Source: Chara braunii (taxonomy: Eukaryota > Streptophyta > Charophyceae > Charales > Characeae). From it: DNA of 22,402 nucleotides. A program made the position numbers and the translations under genes. The notes under the pieces were generated by a model. The model was not told the DNA's origin. It saw nothing but the letters and a program-made list of their open reading frames with translations, and searched no databases. The stretch lies in contig BFEA01000012.1 in assembly GCA_003427395.1 (NCBI GenBank), forward strand, positions 6,165,084 to 6,187,485. The letters run 5' to 3'. Shown one piece after another: positions 10,085 to 18,568 of the stretch. The first letter of the stretch is position 1, and each line of letters starts with the position of its first letter.

Positions 10085-11230
10085 TGTGACGCCCAACCTC
10101 ACGCCCAGCGCGACTTCCTAATCGGAGTAGGATGTGGGCCTGGAAGTGCGAAAAGGGGTGTGCCAAGGATTTTTGGGAAAGTGGAGTCCCAGGTCAGAAC
10201 TGAGATCTCCTGTGGCAGGGTTTTTCGGGGGCACGAGTGCAATTTGGCGGAGAGGGTGGACCGCCTCTGGTTACAAGGCAGATGGTATGCGCGGGTCGCT
10301 CAAGGCCGAGCGAGCCATTGGTTTCGGGGACGGTGGTTTGCGGGCGGGTCCCTTCGGGGTAGATGGGGCGCCAATGAGTCACGCCGTCGGGAGTCGCCGC
10401 GTGGCGTCCGTCGTTGCGCGTTTGGGTTGGGCCTCCGGGATTCCGGGGTTCTCCGCTCGCCGCGTCGTCGGTAGTTTTCGCAGGGCGTACTGGGCCAGTA
10501 TGGGGTTATGGCTGGCCACGGGACGACCCTGAGTTGATGATACGGAAGAAGAAGGCGGAAGGGAGGGAAACTGGTGGGTGAAGTAGTAGGTGTGGTCTGG
10601 AGAGGGGAAATCAGAGCACCGGGGGTTGCTAGTGGTGGCGCACTGAAACTCCCGGGGACACAGTCGGTTTTCGGTTAGGCGAGGGTATCTCTGTCGCAGA
10701 ACTTCGTTTATCCAAGGGGTGAAGTAATCTGGGTCGTATGATGAGTCGGAATTCCAGGATCGGTCCCTTTGGGATTGACGAATCGACGCCTGGGGATACG
10801 TGTAAGTGCGCAACTCAGATCGTGTTTTACACGTGTCCTCACGCGGCGTTCGCCGAGCCCGGCATCAGATCGTCTAATCACTCCGTGCTGTTTTGAGCAT
10901 GCAAGATGCAACGACCACAATCAGCTCAATCAAAAGACACGCGAAGACAAGGACAGGATTACCGATTGCGCAAAATTCCTATTCTACTTACGAGTGCATC
11001 AAATGCGATAAACAAAAGCAAAGACACTGATCCGGTAGAAAGATAAGCAATCAAACATGGCATCCATACATCCACTCATTCATTAATCATACACACAATG
11101 CATCAGAGGTGGAAAATCGCAAGGACAAGTGTGACCAAAAACCAAGTCCAAATTCCGATAAACCGAAATCGGGCAGATCGCCCATAGCCGAAATCAAAAA
11201 TTATATACACGAGACAAGAGGGAGAAAAGA

Positions 11231-11285
11231 NNNNNNNNNNNNNNNNNNNNNNNNNNNNNNNNNNNNNNNNNNNNNNNNNNNNNNN
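11231..11285. other. Assembly gap (55 N) between direct repeats
   Basis: Fifty-five Ns are flanked on both sides by the same word, GGGAGAAAAGA (11220-11230 and 11286-11296). The missing sequence may be a purine-rich tandem repeat, or the gap may be an artefact that split one copy in two. Confidence 0.9.
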
Positions 11286-11332
11286 GGGAGAAAAGATAAA
11301 AGAAACAGCAACTCCGCGTCCATCAACCTCAA

Positions 11333-11358
11333 CTCTCCCTTCCTCTCTCTTCTTCTCC
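11333..11358 (-). other. 26-base purine run on element strand; possible PPT
   Basis: The plus strand is pure C/T from 11333 to 11358, so the element strand is a 26-base A/G run followed by TTGAGGTTG. A purine tract just before the 3' LTR primes plus-strand synthesis in LTR elements. If this is that tract, the 3' LTR is only about 1.25 kb. It competes with the 12396 limit, and nothing in the window decides between them. Confidence 0.35.
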
Positions 11359-12389
11359 GATGCGGACAGTCCGTCGTCGCACACCAACCCACGAAGCCGT
11401 CACCCCGCTTAGTCCTCCCGCACCCGTCAGGTTCGCCCGCGCCCACAGTCCGCTGTGGCCCGCGTCAACCGCGCAGGTTTGGCACCAGCTCGTCGGGTCG
11501 CCCGGGCTCTACTCACCTCTTACTTCGCTCGTGTGCCGACCCTCGCTGATCGCGCAACCCCGAGCTTCCAACAGTTGATTAAGAGAGCTAACTAATCGCG
11601 CAGCCGGAATTTATAGCGTGCATGCTTGCGCGAAGAACACAGAATTACTAGGACTTAGGAGGGAGATTAGAGAGGGAACGCCTGCGTTCTGCATGACCGG
11701 CCGCGGCGTGGGGGACGTAGCCACTCTCCACGCATCGATCCGAGCATGCAGACCGTGGCTACAAAAACGCAGCAAAAGAAAGAAAGGAGGGCGGGAAAGA
11801 CGAAGCGCAAGAAGAAAGATACAGTTACAATAGCGCCAGCTCAAAATTACAGTTACACGTCCGATTAAAGGCGCCGACTAATCAGAATTCCGTTGCAGCC
11901 GCATAAAGAAGCGCGTAAACAAAAAGCGCCGAGCGGCATAAGAAAATCCTAATTACAAAATTCCTAAATTCCTATCTAATGTGAAAACGCAAAAAGCACA
12001 AGTTCTAGAAGGAAAGTTTGAAATTCCGAGAGCCATCGGGGCTCGACAAAATTCGAAAAAGAATGCAAAACAAAAATTCAAAAAGAACGAAGCAAATTCC
12101 CGCGCGATGTCCGCGCCCAAACGGCTCCGAAACCGAGCCAAAAGAATTGTCGTCAACATTTATTAATCGCGCGCTTGGTGGCGCGCCAGCCATCCGACCA
12201 ATCAATCACCCGTCCCGGGACTCACCCAGCTCCGAACTCAGCCAACCGAAAAGAGCCGACGCAAAAGACGAAGAAGCGAGGGCACCGATGCAATTTCCAA
12301 TCCATCCCAATCTCCCGTAATTGGCCCAACCTTCCCAGCTTAGGACCCCTCATAGCTGCGAAGAAAGTCGCGCGCTACTGAAAGTGGTT

Positions 12390-12405
12390 CGTCACATATG
12401 TGACG
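12390..12405. repeat. Perfect 16-bp palindrome at a putative LTR edge
   Basis: CGTCACATATGTGACG is its own reverse complement. It consists of an LTR-like start (TGTGACG, element strand) and an LTR-like end (CGTCACA) separated by TA. Beyond it, the element strand reads CCCCTGGGCGTCACA, which shares TGGGCGTCACA with the end of this element's own LTR at 10085. The layout looks like two LTR ends meeting. Confidence 0.8.
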
Positions 12406-12609
12406 CCCAGGGGTTTCCAATATTAGCAAGCTCCTGCTTGCTTGTCGATTTCTTTAATCGATCGACACACGGAGCTCTTCTATGCCACGTGTGGACGTCG
12501 TCCAACGTGGCAGCGCTGCTCTACTACTAATTCCTCAGGGAGGGCCTTTGACAATCCAAGGAGGGGATTACACGTGTCGCCGTCATGACGCGTGCCCATT
12601 AGTTATGCA

Positions 12610-12897
12610 TCAGCGACCGCCGGGGAGGGGAAAGGAGAGGCGGTACATGGAGGGGTGGCGAGGGGGAGGGTTGATGGGTAGCGGGGGAAGGAAGCTCTCC
12701 ATTTCGGCCACCGTCTCCGGAAGTTCCTGATAACGAACAATCCGGTGAAATCGGGGGAATCGGTTGCCAGTGTGGGGGAGAGATGCGAGGTAGTCGGGAT
12801 AGACGGTGGTAAAGGTTCGAAAAAGGGCCGCGCGGAAGCGATCGTGGTTCTCGCATGCGGGGATAGTCCCCGTAATCATGCAATATACCTCGATCAT
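12610..12897 (-). CDS. Extra frame C after integrase, unknown function
   Basis: The first in-frame ATG below the end of frame B is at 12897 and gives 95 residues, MIEVYCMITGTIPACEN to FPLPGGR. The same frame is open far upstream (to 13593). The part from about 13115 downward still looks protein-like, with TFRFFYTTRLAVTV and VFCLHILFLGAAW. Above that, in the region that codes the acidic part of frame B, the frame gives only a Lys/Arg-rich shadow. So C may be reached by a frame change from B, or may start at 12897. I recognise no domain. It ends about 215 bases before the putative 3' LTR edge, so it is the last coding unit of the element. Confidence 0.4.
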   Translation of the reverse strand: MIEVYCMITGTIPACENHDRFRAALFRTFTTVYPDYLASLPHTGNRFPRFHRIVRYQELPETVAEMESFLPPLPINPPPRHPSMYRLSFPLPGGR

Positions 12898-13087
12898 ATT
12901 GTGGCCTCGCCACGCGGCACCAAGGAAGAGGATGTGGAGGCAGAAGACAGGGCGGGCACATCGGGTAGAAGGGTGGGGATGAACCGTGACCGCGAGGCGG
13001 GTAGTGTAGAAGAAGCGGAAAGTATCGATGGGGAAGGGATTGGCGGGGAAGGTGACGCGAGTAGAGATCTGGCGGAAGGAGAGGTGG

Positions 13088-14179
13088 TCAAGGGGACGGC
13101 GGGATAAGGACCGGGGACGAAGCCCGATGCCCTGCCTCGGTACGTGGACGAGTTGGTGGGCGGTCGGAGGCGGAGGGGGAGGGGGATCGGCTTCGTCGCC
13201 ATCTCGCTGGTGCGGCCGAAGTCTCGCCAGTTGTCGCTCCATCCTCGGGCTTAGGCGACTCGGGATCCCGGGCTGGATCGTCGATGAGCGGCTGGCCGGC
13301 TGCGCTGACAAATTCCAGCTGTCTCTTCCCGGCCGCGATTTCTTCCCTCTTCTGCGCCTGGGCCTGCGCCCGAGCCTCGTCACGCACTTCTTCCTCAAAT
13401 CCTTCGTACTCCGACTCCTCTTCTTCCTCCTGGTCTTCTTCTTCTTCGTCGTCGTATTGTTCTTCCTCCTCCTCCTCCTTACTTTGCTCTCCTTCGCTGT
13501 GCTCACTGTAACTCCCTTCTTAGGGAGTTTCTTCCTCATCGGCCTCTTCTTCGACCTCCTCTTCTTCTTCTGAGCTTTCTTCATCCGCTTCAATCTCTAT
13601 CTCTTCGTTTTCGGAAGCCGTCCGATCTTGGAAGAAGACGAGATCGACTTTCTCGTGCGGGTCCAAGTAATCGCGCTGTGATGGTGGGTTGCGGTGGCTC
13701 CCCGGTTCCTCCAAGCACGCCGACCACTGAAGATATGGCGCCAAGGTCCGCGTACGAATGTGCTGGACCGGGCTGTCGTCGCTCTGCGAGACGATTTCAA
13801 GAGGGAGATCGTCGGCCAGCTGTGCAAGGGGGACCATTAACTCGTGTACGATCGGTTGGCGGTGATCAGGCCGCACCGATCCGAAGAGGAATCCGAGCAG
13901 ATCGCCTTCCACTTCTGTTCGCCATGCCTGGATGATAAGCAGCTCGAGGTACTCGGCCCACTGACGGTGATCTTCGTGCTGCGTCCACGTGACCCTTACT
14001 CCGACCAAACACACCGACAACTCAATGAAGTGCTCTCGCCAACGCCTCCACTGCAGGGGATCGAGGAGGGGAACATCAAGTGATTCCAGACGAAAGGAAA
14101 GATGCGGATGGACTCCGGACTGCCAGAAAGTGGGGAAGAAGGAGGGGAGGTCGAAAGTGGAGATCTGGGATGGGTTCAT
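13088..14179 (-). pseudogene. Extra frame B after integrase: acidic/SR-rich protein with one stop
   Basis: ATG at 14179 overlaps the stop of frame A as ATGA. The frame runs 364 codons to a TGA at 13090-13088, with a single in-frame TAA at 13522-13520 (codon 220). Residues 1 to about 190 look globular and mixed, with Trp-rich patches (LQWRRWREHFIEL). Residues about 193-272 are extremely acidic on both sides of the TAA (EEEEEVEEEADEEE before it, EEEEEEQYDDEEEEDQ after it). The C-terminal third has KREEIAAGKRQLEF and an SR-like RWRRSRSPSPSASD. Because composition and frame continue past the TAA, I read it as a single gene with one nonsense change or a readthrough codon. No homologous family is recognised and there is no membrane segment. 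The position after integrase is where some Ty3 elements carry env or other accessory genes, but nothing here looks like an envelope protein. Confidence 0.5.
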
Positions 14180-14841
14180 TGAGGACGGGGGAAGGGAACG
14201 AGCTCTGGGAGCACCACCGCTGGCTCGTGCTGGAAGGTTCGGATCCCGTCGAAATCGACGCCGTCCGTGGGAAAAAGGTTGTCTCTGTGGGGCGTGAGCC
14301 ACTGATTCCACTCCGCCGCCAACTGCTGTGCCCACAGTCGGAGCGTCGTCTTGATAGTTGTATGCCGCAACGGGCTGATGGTGCTGATGTCGCCGCTGAA
14401 GGCGACCACCGTAGACGCGTGGCTGATTCCTGGAGCCGATTGCCGATGAACTTCTATTGCCTCTGCTAAAACAACCACCCGCGGACTTCCTGCAAAACGA
14501 AACTCAGCATCCGCGTACACTCCCTGGGTACAGAAGAACTGCGCAAGTTGGCGAAGATCTGGATTGAGCCGCGTATGATGAACTTGTCGAATCCCCGAGA
14601 TGTGACACCGTGGCACCAGCAGAGAGTTGCCGAGAGCTCGTTCCGTAAGAAAACTCGTGGCGATGGCGATGGAGTGATAGAGAGAGAACGAGAAGGAGAC
14701 AGAGAGGCAGGCGATAAGCAGTCGTCGTCCTCTTCCGCAGCGGAGGAGGATTCGGATGAATGCGAAGATGGGGAAGGCGGAAGGGGACGAAGGTAAGACA
14801 CGTGGTGGATGATCGGACGAGCCGATCGGTTGCCGGAGACT
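14176..14841 (-). CDS. Extra frame A after integrase, no ATG, unknown function
   Basis: This frame is open from 14841 to its TGA at 14178-14176 (221 codons), but I find no ATG in it. It overlaps the last 375 bases of the integrase frame. From about 14646 down the sequence looks like real protein (TERALGNSLLVPRCHISG, DLRQLAQFFCTQGVYADAEF, VVVLAEAIEV, LRLWAQQLAAEWNQW). There the integrase frame becomes unpatterned, so a -1 change from integrase into A is the simplest way to express it. The upstream part includes a hydrophobic run (LLIACLSVSFSFSLY, from 14721), but that overlaps the Ser-rich integrase tail and may be an out-of-frame artefact. Family unknown. Confidence 0.45.
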   Translation of the reverse strand, partial: SLRQPIGSSDHPPRVLPSSPSAFPIFAFIRILLRCGRGRRLLIACLSVSFSFSLYHSIAIATSFLTERALGNSLLVPRCHISGIRQVHHTRLNPDLRQLAQFFCTQGVYADAEFRFAGSPRVVVLAEAIEVHRQSAPGISHASTVVAFSGDISTISPLRHTTIKTTLRLWAQQLAAEWNQWLTPHRDNLFPTDGVDFDGIRTFQHEPAVVLPELVPFPRPQ

Positions 14842-16238
14842 TCAGGCGCAAACCGCACGGTGTTCACGCTGTTCGGTCCGAGCTCAATCACGTGAAATCG
14901 CCCGAAGAATCGTGGCGCTAGCTTGCCCTGGCGAGCACATTTCCTTACCTGCACGATGTCCCCCAATTTGTACTGGGGTCGTGGACCTGCGTTCCCGTTT
15001 CGGGCCTCGTAGCTTTGGACCTCGGTCGTTTTCTGGCGTTTTCGGGCTAGCCTGGGGAGGGACCGTTCCATTAACTCTAGGTGCCGCTTGGCCTCGTCCC
15101 GCACTGTGGCCCCTGTGGGCCGGCGGTTAAGCGTTGATTCGTCAGGGAGGCTTGGTATTGAAACGCAAGCGATGCTATTAGTCCTTAATTGAAAGGGGCT
15201 CAGGCCCGTCGATTCACGGGGCGTTCCGCGATGGACCGCTAAGATGTGGTCGTCAATATCGGGCCAGGGCCTCGGATCCCGTGCCGTGATGTTGCGTCGC
15301 AGTGTTGTCTTTATCACCCTATTGGCATTTTCTACCAATCCATTAGATTGTGACATGTGGGGCTCGGTGTTCCGTACAGCGACACCGTGTATGACCAGGT
15401 TCCTTAATACTTCCCCTCTGAATTCTGCCCCGTTATCGGTCAAGATTTCTTCCGTATCCTGGTGCATCCCGAGAAAACGGTTAACATATCGCGCGATTTC
15501 GGCGCCTTGTCGCGTACGACAGGGGTAGGCCTCGATCCATTTCGAAAAATGGTCGACGAATACCAACAGGACTGAATATTTGCAACTATTAGGACCAGGG
15601 GGTACCACGATATCGGTAGTATCCATACTCACCCTTCGGAACGGCCGTTCAACTACCGTTGGAACTATCGATCTTGGCTGCTGGATCGGCGCCTTGTCAG
15701 CAGCGCAGACTTGACAGTTTGCGACAATGAATTTCACATCGTCCCGAATATTGGACCAATACCACTCGTTTTTATTGATTGCTGATTCGATAATCCGTAC
15801 GGCAAAGTGGGCTGCCGTCTCTTCATGTGTCGTCTTTACCCAGTCGTACGTCATGAACGGATGCGGTACAACCATCCAAATCCCACAGCCGTTCGTTTTC
15901 CGTTTTTCTAACCTACCCTCTATCCATCGATAATCCCAAGCCCTTTCGTTAGCCCTCCTCCGATCTTCCTTGGTGAAATCCTGGAGGGGGTTACCCACTA
16001 AGGTGGCAATCAAGGCGATGTCGGTCCATAATTCGGCCCTTCGAAACTTCCGGGTCTTTTCCAACCCTTCTGGCATGGCATCCAGAAAGCGAGCTTCGGT
16101 TGGGATTTTGTCAACCTGACACAAGGGGCATAACCACGGTTTACTATCATTTCGATATTGGATGCACGAGCCATGGACTCGTTCGACACACTGTCGGCAG
16201 TCTATCCATTCCTCATACCCTTCCCCGTTAGGACACAT
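14466..16238 (-). CDS. PHD-like finger plus integrase (Ty3 type)
   Basis: Integrase inserts the cDNA into host chromosomes. The frame is open from 16352; I prefer the ATG at 16238, since the 38 residues before it are unpatterned. Right after that ATG is a PHD-like finger: C40, C52-RQ-C55, H60-GS-C63, C75-PL-C78 (numbered from 16352), with EEWIDCRQC and PWLCPLC. One Cys of the first pair is not visible. Next is the integrase HHCC zinc domain (H176, H182, C213, C216). The catalytic core follows, with D244 (VSMDTTD), D306 (LTDNGAEF) and E341 (GLVENANRVIK), so the triad is present. A GPY/F-like module follows (GDIVQVRKC, LAPRFFGRF), then a Ser/Pro-rich tail. No chromodomain is seen. The last ~60 residues are probably out of the true frame, because frame A takes over. 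Confidence 0.85.
   Translation of the reverse strand: MCPNGEGYEEWIDCRQCVERVHGSCIQYRNDSKPWLCPLCQVDKIPTEARFLDAMPEGLEKTRKFRRAELWTDIALIATLVGNPLQDFTKEDRRRANERAWDYRWIEGRLEKRKTNGCGIWMVVPHPFMTYDWVKTTHEETAAHFAVRIIESAINKNEWYWSNIRDDVKFIVANCQVCAADKAPIQQPRSIVPTVVERPFRRVSMDTTDIVVPPGPNSCKYSVLLVFVDHFSKWIEAYPCRTRQGAEIARYVNRFLGMHQDTEEILTDNGAEFRGEVLRNLVIHGVAVRNTEPHMSQSNGLVENANRVIKTTLRRNITARDPRPWPDIDDHILAVHRGTPRESTGLSPFQLRTNSIACVSIPSLPDESTLNRRPTGATVRDEAKRHLELMERSLPRLARKRQKTTEVQSYEARNGNAGPRPQYKLGDIVQVRKCARQGKLAPRFFGRFHVIELGPNSVNTVRFAPEVSGNRSARPIIHHVSYLRPLPPSPSSHSSESSSAAEEDDDCLSPASLSPSRSLSITPSPSPRVFLRNELSATLCWCHGVTSRGFDKFIIRGSIQIFANLRSSSVPRECTRMLSFVLQEVRGWLF
16119..16238 (-). other. PHD-like zinc finger in front of integrase
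   Basis: Forty residues, with spacing C-x11-C-x2-C-x4-H-x2-C-x11-C-x2-C. The Trp in WIDC and the Trp two residues before the last Cys pair fit the PHD fold, whose usual job is binding histone H3 tails. Only one Cys of the first pair is seen, so the first zinc site may be incomplete or use another residue. It is separate from the integrase HHCC domain that follows about 100 residues later. Confidence 0.6.
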
Positions 16239-16348
16239 GGAGAGAGTATACGCGAGAAATTGCTTCGCAAAAATAGCAAAATTTATCAGGCAGGGAGAGA
16301 ATAGACGAAGAGGAGATGGGAGAAAGAGGAGTAGTGAGGTTACCTCCG

Positions 16349-18568
16349 TCACCCATTGCCATCGGTCTGCTTCTTGCCACGTGGGAGAACTGCCACTTGT
16401 CCGTACTTAGTCCCGTTTGCCTGTTCCGACTCCTTCCACGGAGTGATTTCCTCGCCTTTCGGTACTTTAGCGGGCCGATGCAGACGTGTCAGTCCGTCCG
16501 CGTTGCCGTGCATTTTTGTCTTCCGGTGGATGATGTCGAAGTCGTATTCCTGTAGTCGTACCGCCCAACGTCCAATCATGCCCGTGTAATTAGTGAGCTT
16601 CTTCAAGGCCAGCAAGGGCTCGTGATCCGTCACAAGGCGAAACTTTTGTCCATAGAGATACGGATGGAAGTGTTGGATTCCCCAGACTACTACATAGCAT
16701 TCGCCTTGGGGTGCTGAGTCATTCCTCCGTTCGTCTGACACCGTTCGTGACGCGTACTCGATGACATGCTCGCGACGATCGTTCCCCTTCTGCGCTAGAA
16801 TAGCGGAGATAGCTTCCGGTTGCCAGTCCGTGATAAGGATGAACTGTTTCGAGGGATCCGGCCGGATCAAAATAGGTGTCGTCGCCAGAGCGTCCTTGAG
16901 GGTCGCGAAGGCCTGCTCACACTCCGCATCCCAACTGAGAGGCTGGTCCTTTCGTAACAGGTTCATTAATGGCCGTGCAATCGCGGCGAAGCCCTTGATG
17001 AAACGGCGATAGTACGATGCCAACCCCAAGAAGGTTCGAACCTGCGTCATCGACGTGGGAACCGGAGCTTCTCTTACCGCCGCGGCTTTCCTCGAGTCAG
17101 GCTGCAGTCCTCCACGCGTCACGACGTAGCCCAAGAACGAAATTTCCAAAAGGAAAAATTCGCTCTTTTCGAGTGCGATCTTGAATCCAGCGTCCCTAAG
17201 TGCTCCCAGCGTCCACTCAATGTGTTGTGCATGCCCGTGATAGGTCTCCGAGTAGACAAGGATGTCATCCATGTATACGATCACACCGAAGTTGATCATT
17301 CCCTGAGTTAGCCGCGTCTTGTTGACGAAGTTCAGGAATGTCACGTTCATCGCCCGCTGAAACGTGGCAGGCACGTTGCAAATCCCCATCGGACACCGAA
17401 CCCACTGCCACGTGCCCTCAAACAGCACGAAGGCCGTCTTCGGCCTATCTTCCTCCTTGACCAGAACATGATGGAAGCCATGCCGAATATCAAACTTACT
17501 AAAATAATTAGCGCATCCAATCGCATCCAGCAAATCATCAATCCGGGGGAGGGGATACACATCTTTAATCGTGATCTCATTCATCTTGCGATAATCGATG
17601 CATATGCGAATTGATCCGTTTTTCTTCGGTACTAGCACTACGGGAAATGACCATGGTCCGATGGCGGGTTCAATCCACCCGCTGGCTTCGAATTCCCGAA
17701 TTCGTTCGAGAGCCTTTTTCTATTCTATCAGGGAATAACGGTAAGGCTTGCAGTGGATGGAGGAATGATTTCCCGTCTGAATTTCGTGTTGAATAACCAA
17801 CGACAAGCCAATGTCGGTGTCGGTTACGCTAATCGCTCCCTGATATTCTATCAGGATATCTGCAATCACTCGGTGTATCTCATCAGGTACGTATTGTGAA
17901 ACGTGTAACTCAAAAGGCTGGTCCCAGATTTGTACGTCGATTTGCTTTGTGCGTGCTTGTTTCGCCACATCGGGTGGTGCAGAAATGAACGAATGGTCCG
18001 ATCGCCAGGAGAACACCTTGGCCATCATCTGGGCATCTTCCTCCCAGATGGCCATGTGTCCTTCCGGGGTAATCCCATTGCAGATATCTTGCCATGGCAC
18101 CGTTTTAGTTGCGATCTTTATTCCGAGTTCGTCCGATTCGGCCTTGAGACGCCCCCGGGGTTCCAAAGAACTGGCCTCCGCCCCTAGGTGTAACAGTCGT
18201 ACCTCTTTTGCAGAGGTCAATAGGGACTTGGGTAGTTCTGTTATATCGCAATAGTGTTTCTTGTCGTTATATCGGGCGATGAGAGGGGAGATTCCTTCGT
18301 ATAGGGTTTGAGGGGGTTCCAAAGAATCGACCATCCTCGAAATCTGTACGAGGGGTTCACCCANAATCATCGCCTTGGTTCTTTGGATGTTCCGATTAGT
18401 TAGGTGCATTGTTCTTGCGATCGTTCGGGGCGGCGGGTAATAAATACGCTGTCGCGCTAGCTTCAAGATTTCCGGATCATTTTCGTCACTGCTATCCGCA
18501 TCCTTCGATGATGGCTCATCGTCTGCCGAGTCTTCCCAGGCGATCATACGGAGAGTCCCTGCTAACAT
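16349..18568 (-). pseudogene. Reverse transcriptase-RNase H (pol), one in-frame stop
   Basis: This makes cDNA from the element RNA. ATG 18568 overlaps the protease frame by 53 bases in a different frame. Residues 1-280 are the protease-RT linker, ending at IHCKPYRYSLIE. A TAG at 17722-17720 follows, and the same frame continues KKALERIREFEASGW into the polymerase. Landmarks are VLVPKKNGSIRICIDYRK, KFDIRHGFHHVLV (motif A), CPMGICNVPATFQ (motif B) and VYMDDILVYS, with YMDD at 17275-17264 (motif C). The connection domain is KALRDAG/FLGYVVTRGG-like. RNase H follows: ILITDWQPEAISAILAQ (the usual TDAS is TDWQ here), EYASRTVS and VTDHEPLLAL. The frame ends at TGA 16351-16349, before the integrase frame. 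One undetermined base (18364) lies in the linker. The TAG suggests a dead copy. The domain set and order are unmistakable. Confidence 0.9.

Larger units (their letters stand above)
10085..12396 (-). repeat. 3' LTR of the Ty3 element (left copy)
   Basis: The stretch from 10096 to about 11207 matches 21048-22402 of the right copy. The element-strand end reads GAGGTTGGGCGTCACA, closing at 10085 with the CA expected of an LTR. The other limit is less sure. I place it at 12396 because the element strand there begins TGTGACG, the exact inverse of the terminal CGTCACA, which gives 7-bp terminal inverted repeats. An alternative limit is about 11331, next to a 26-base purine run on the element strand (11358-11333) that could be the polypurine tract. 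An N gap (11231-11285) lies inside. Long open frames in it are not genes. Confidence 0.65.

Noticed and set aside
9827-10102. Ser/Phe-rich minus-strand frames
   Set aside because: Antisense of the Glu/Lys coiled-coil sequence on the plus strand.
13028-13573. 181-codon plus-strand frame ending in a Leu/Phe-rich membrane-like stretch
   Set aside because: It is antisense to the GAA/GAG codons of acidic frame B; complement of Glu codons reads as Phe/Leu/Ser.
13115-13593. Very basic Lys/Arg-rich N-terminus for frame C
   Set aside because: Shifted-frame reading of the Glu-rich region of frame B (GAA/GAG read as AAG/AGA/AGG); not taken as the true start of C.
14647-14721. Signal peptide or membrane anchor in frame A (possible envelope-like protein)
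   Set aside because: It overlaps the Ser/Pro-rich integrase tail in another frame, which by itself yields Leu/Ser/Phe-rich translation; no other envelope features.
16240-16345. Short intron between RNase H and the PHD finger (AG/GTAACC donor, pyrimidine-rich interior)
   Set aside because: The RNase H frame already stops before the donor and no clear branch point or acceptor keeps the frame.
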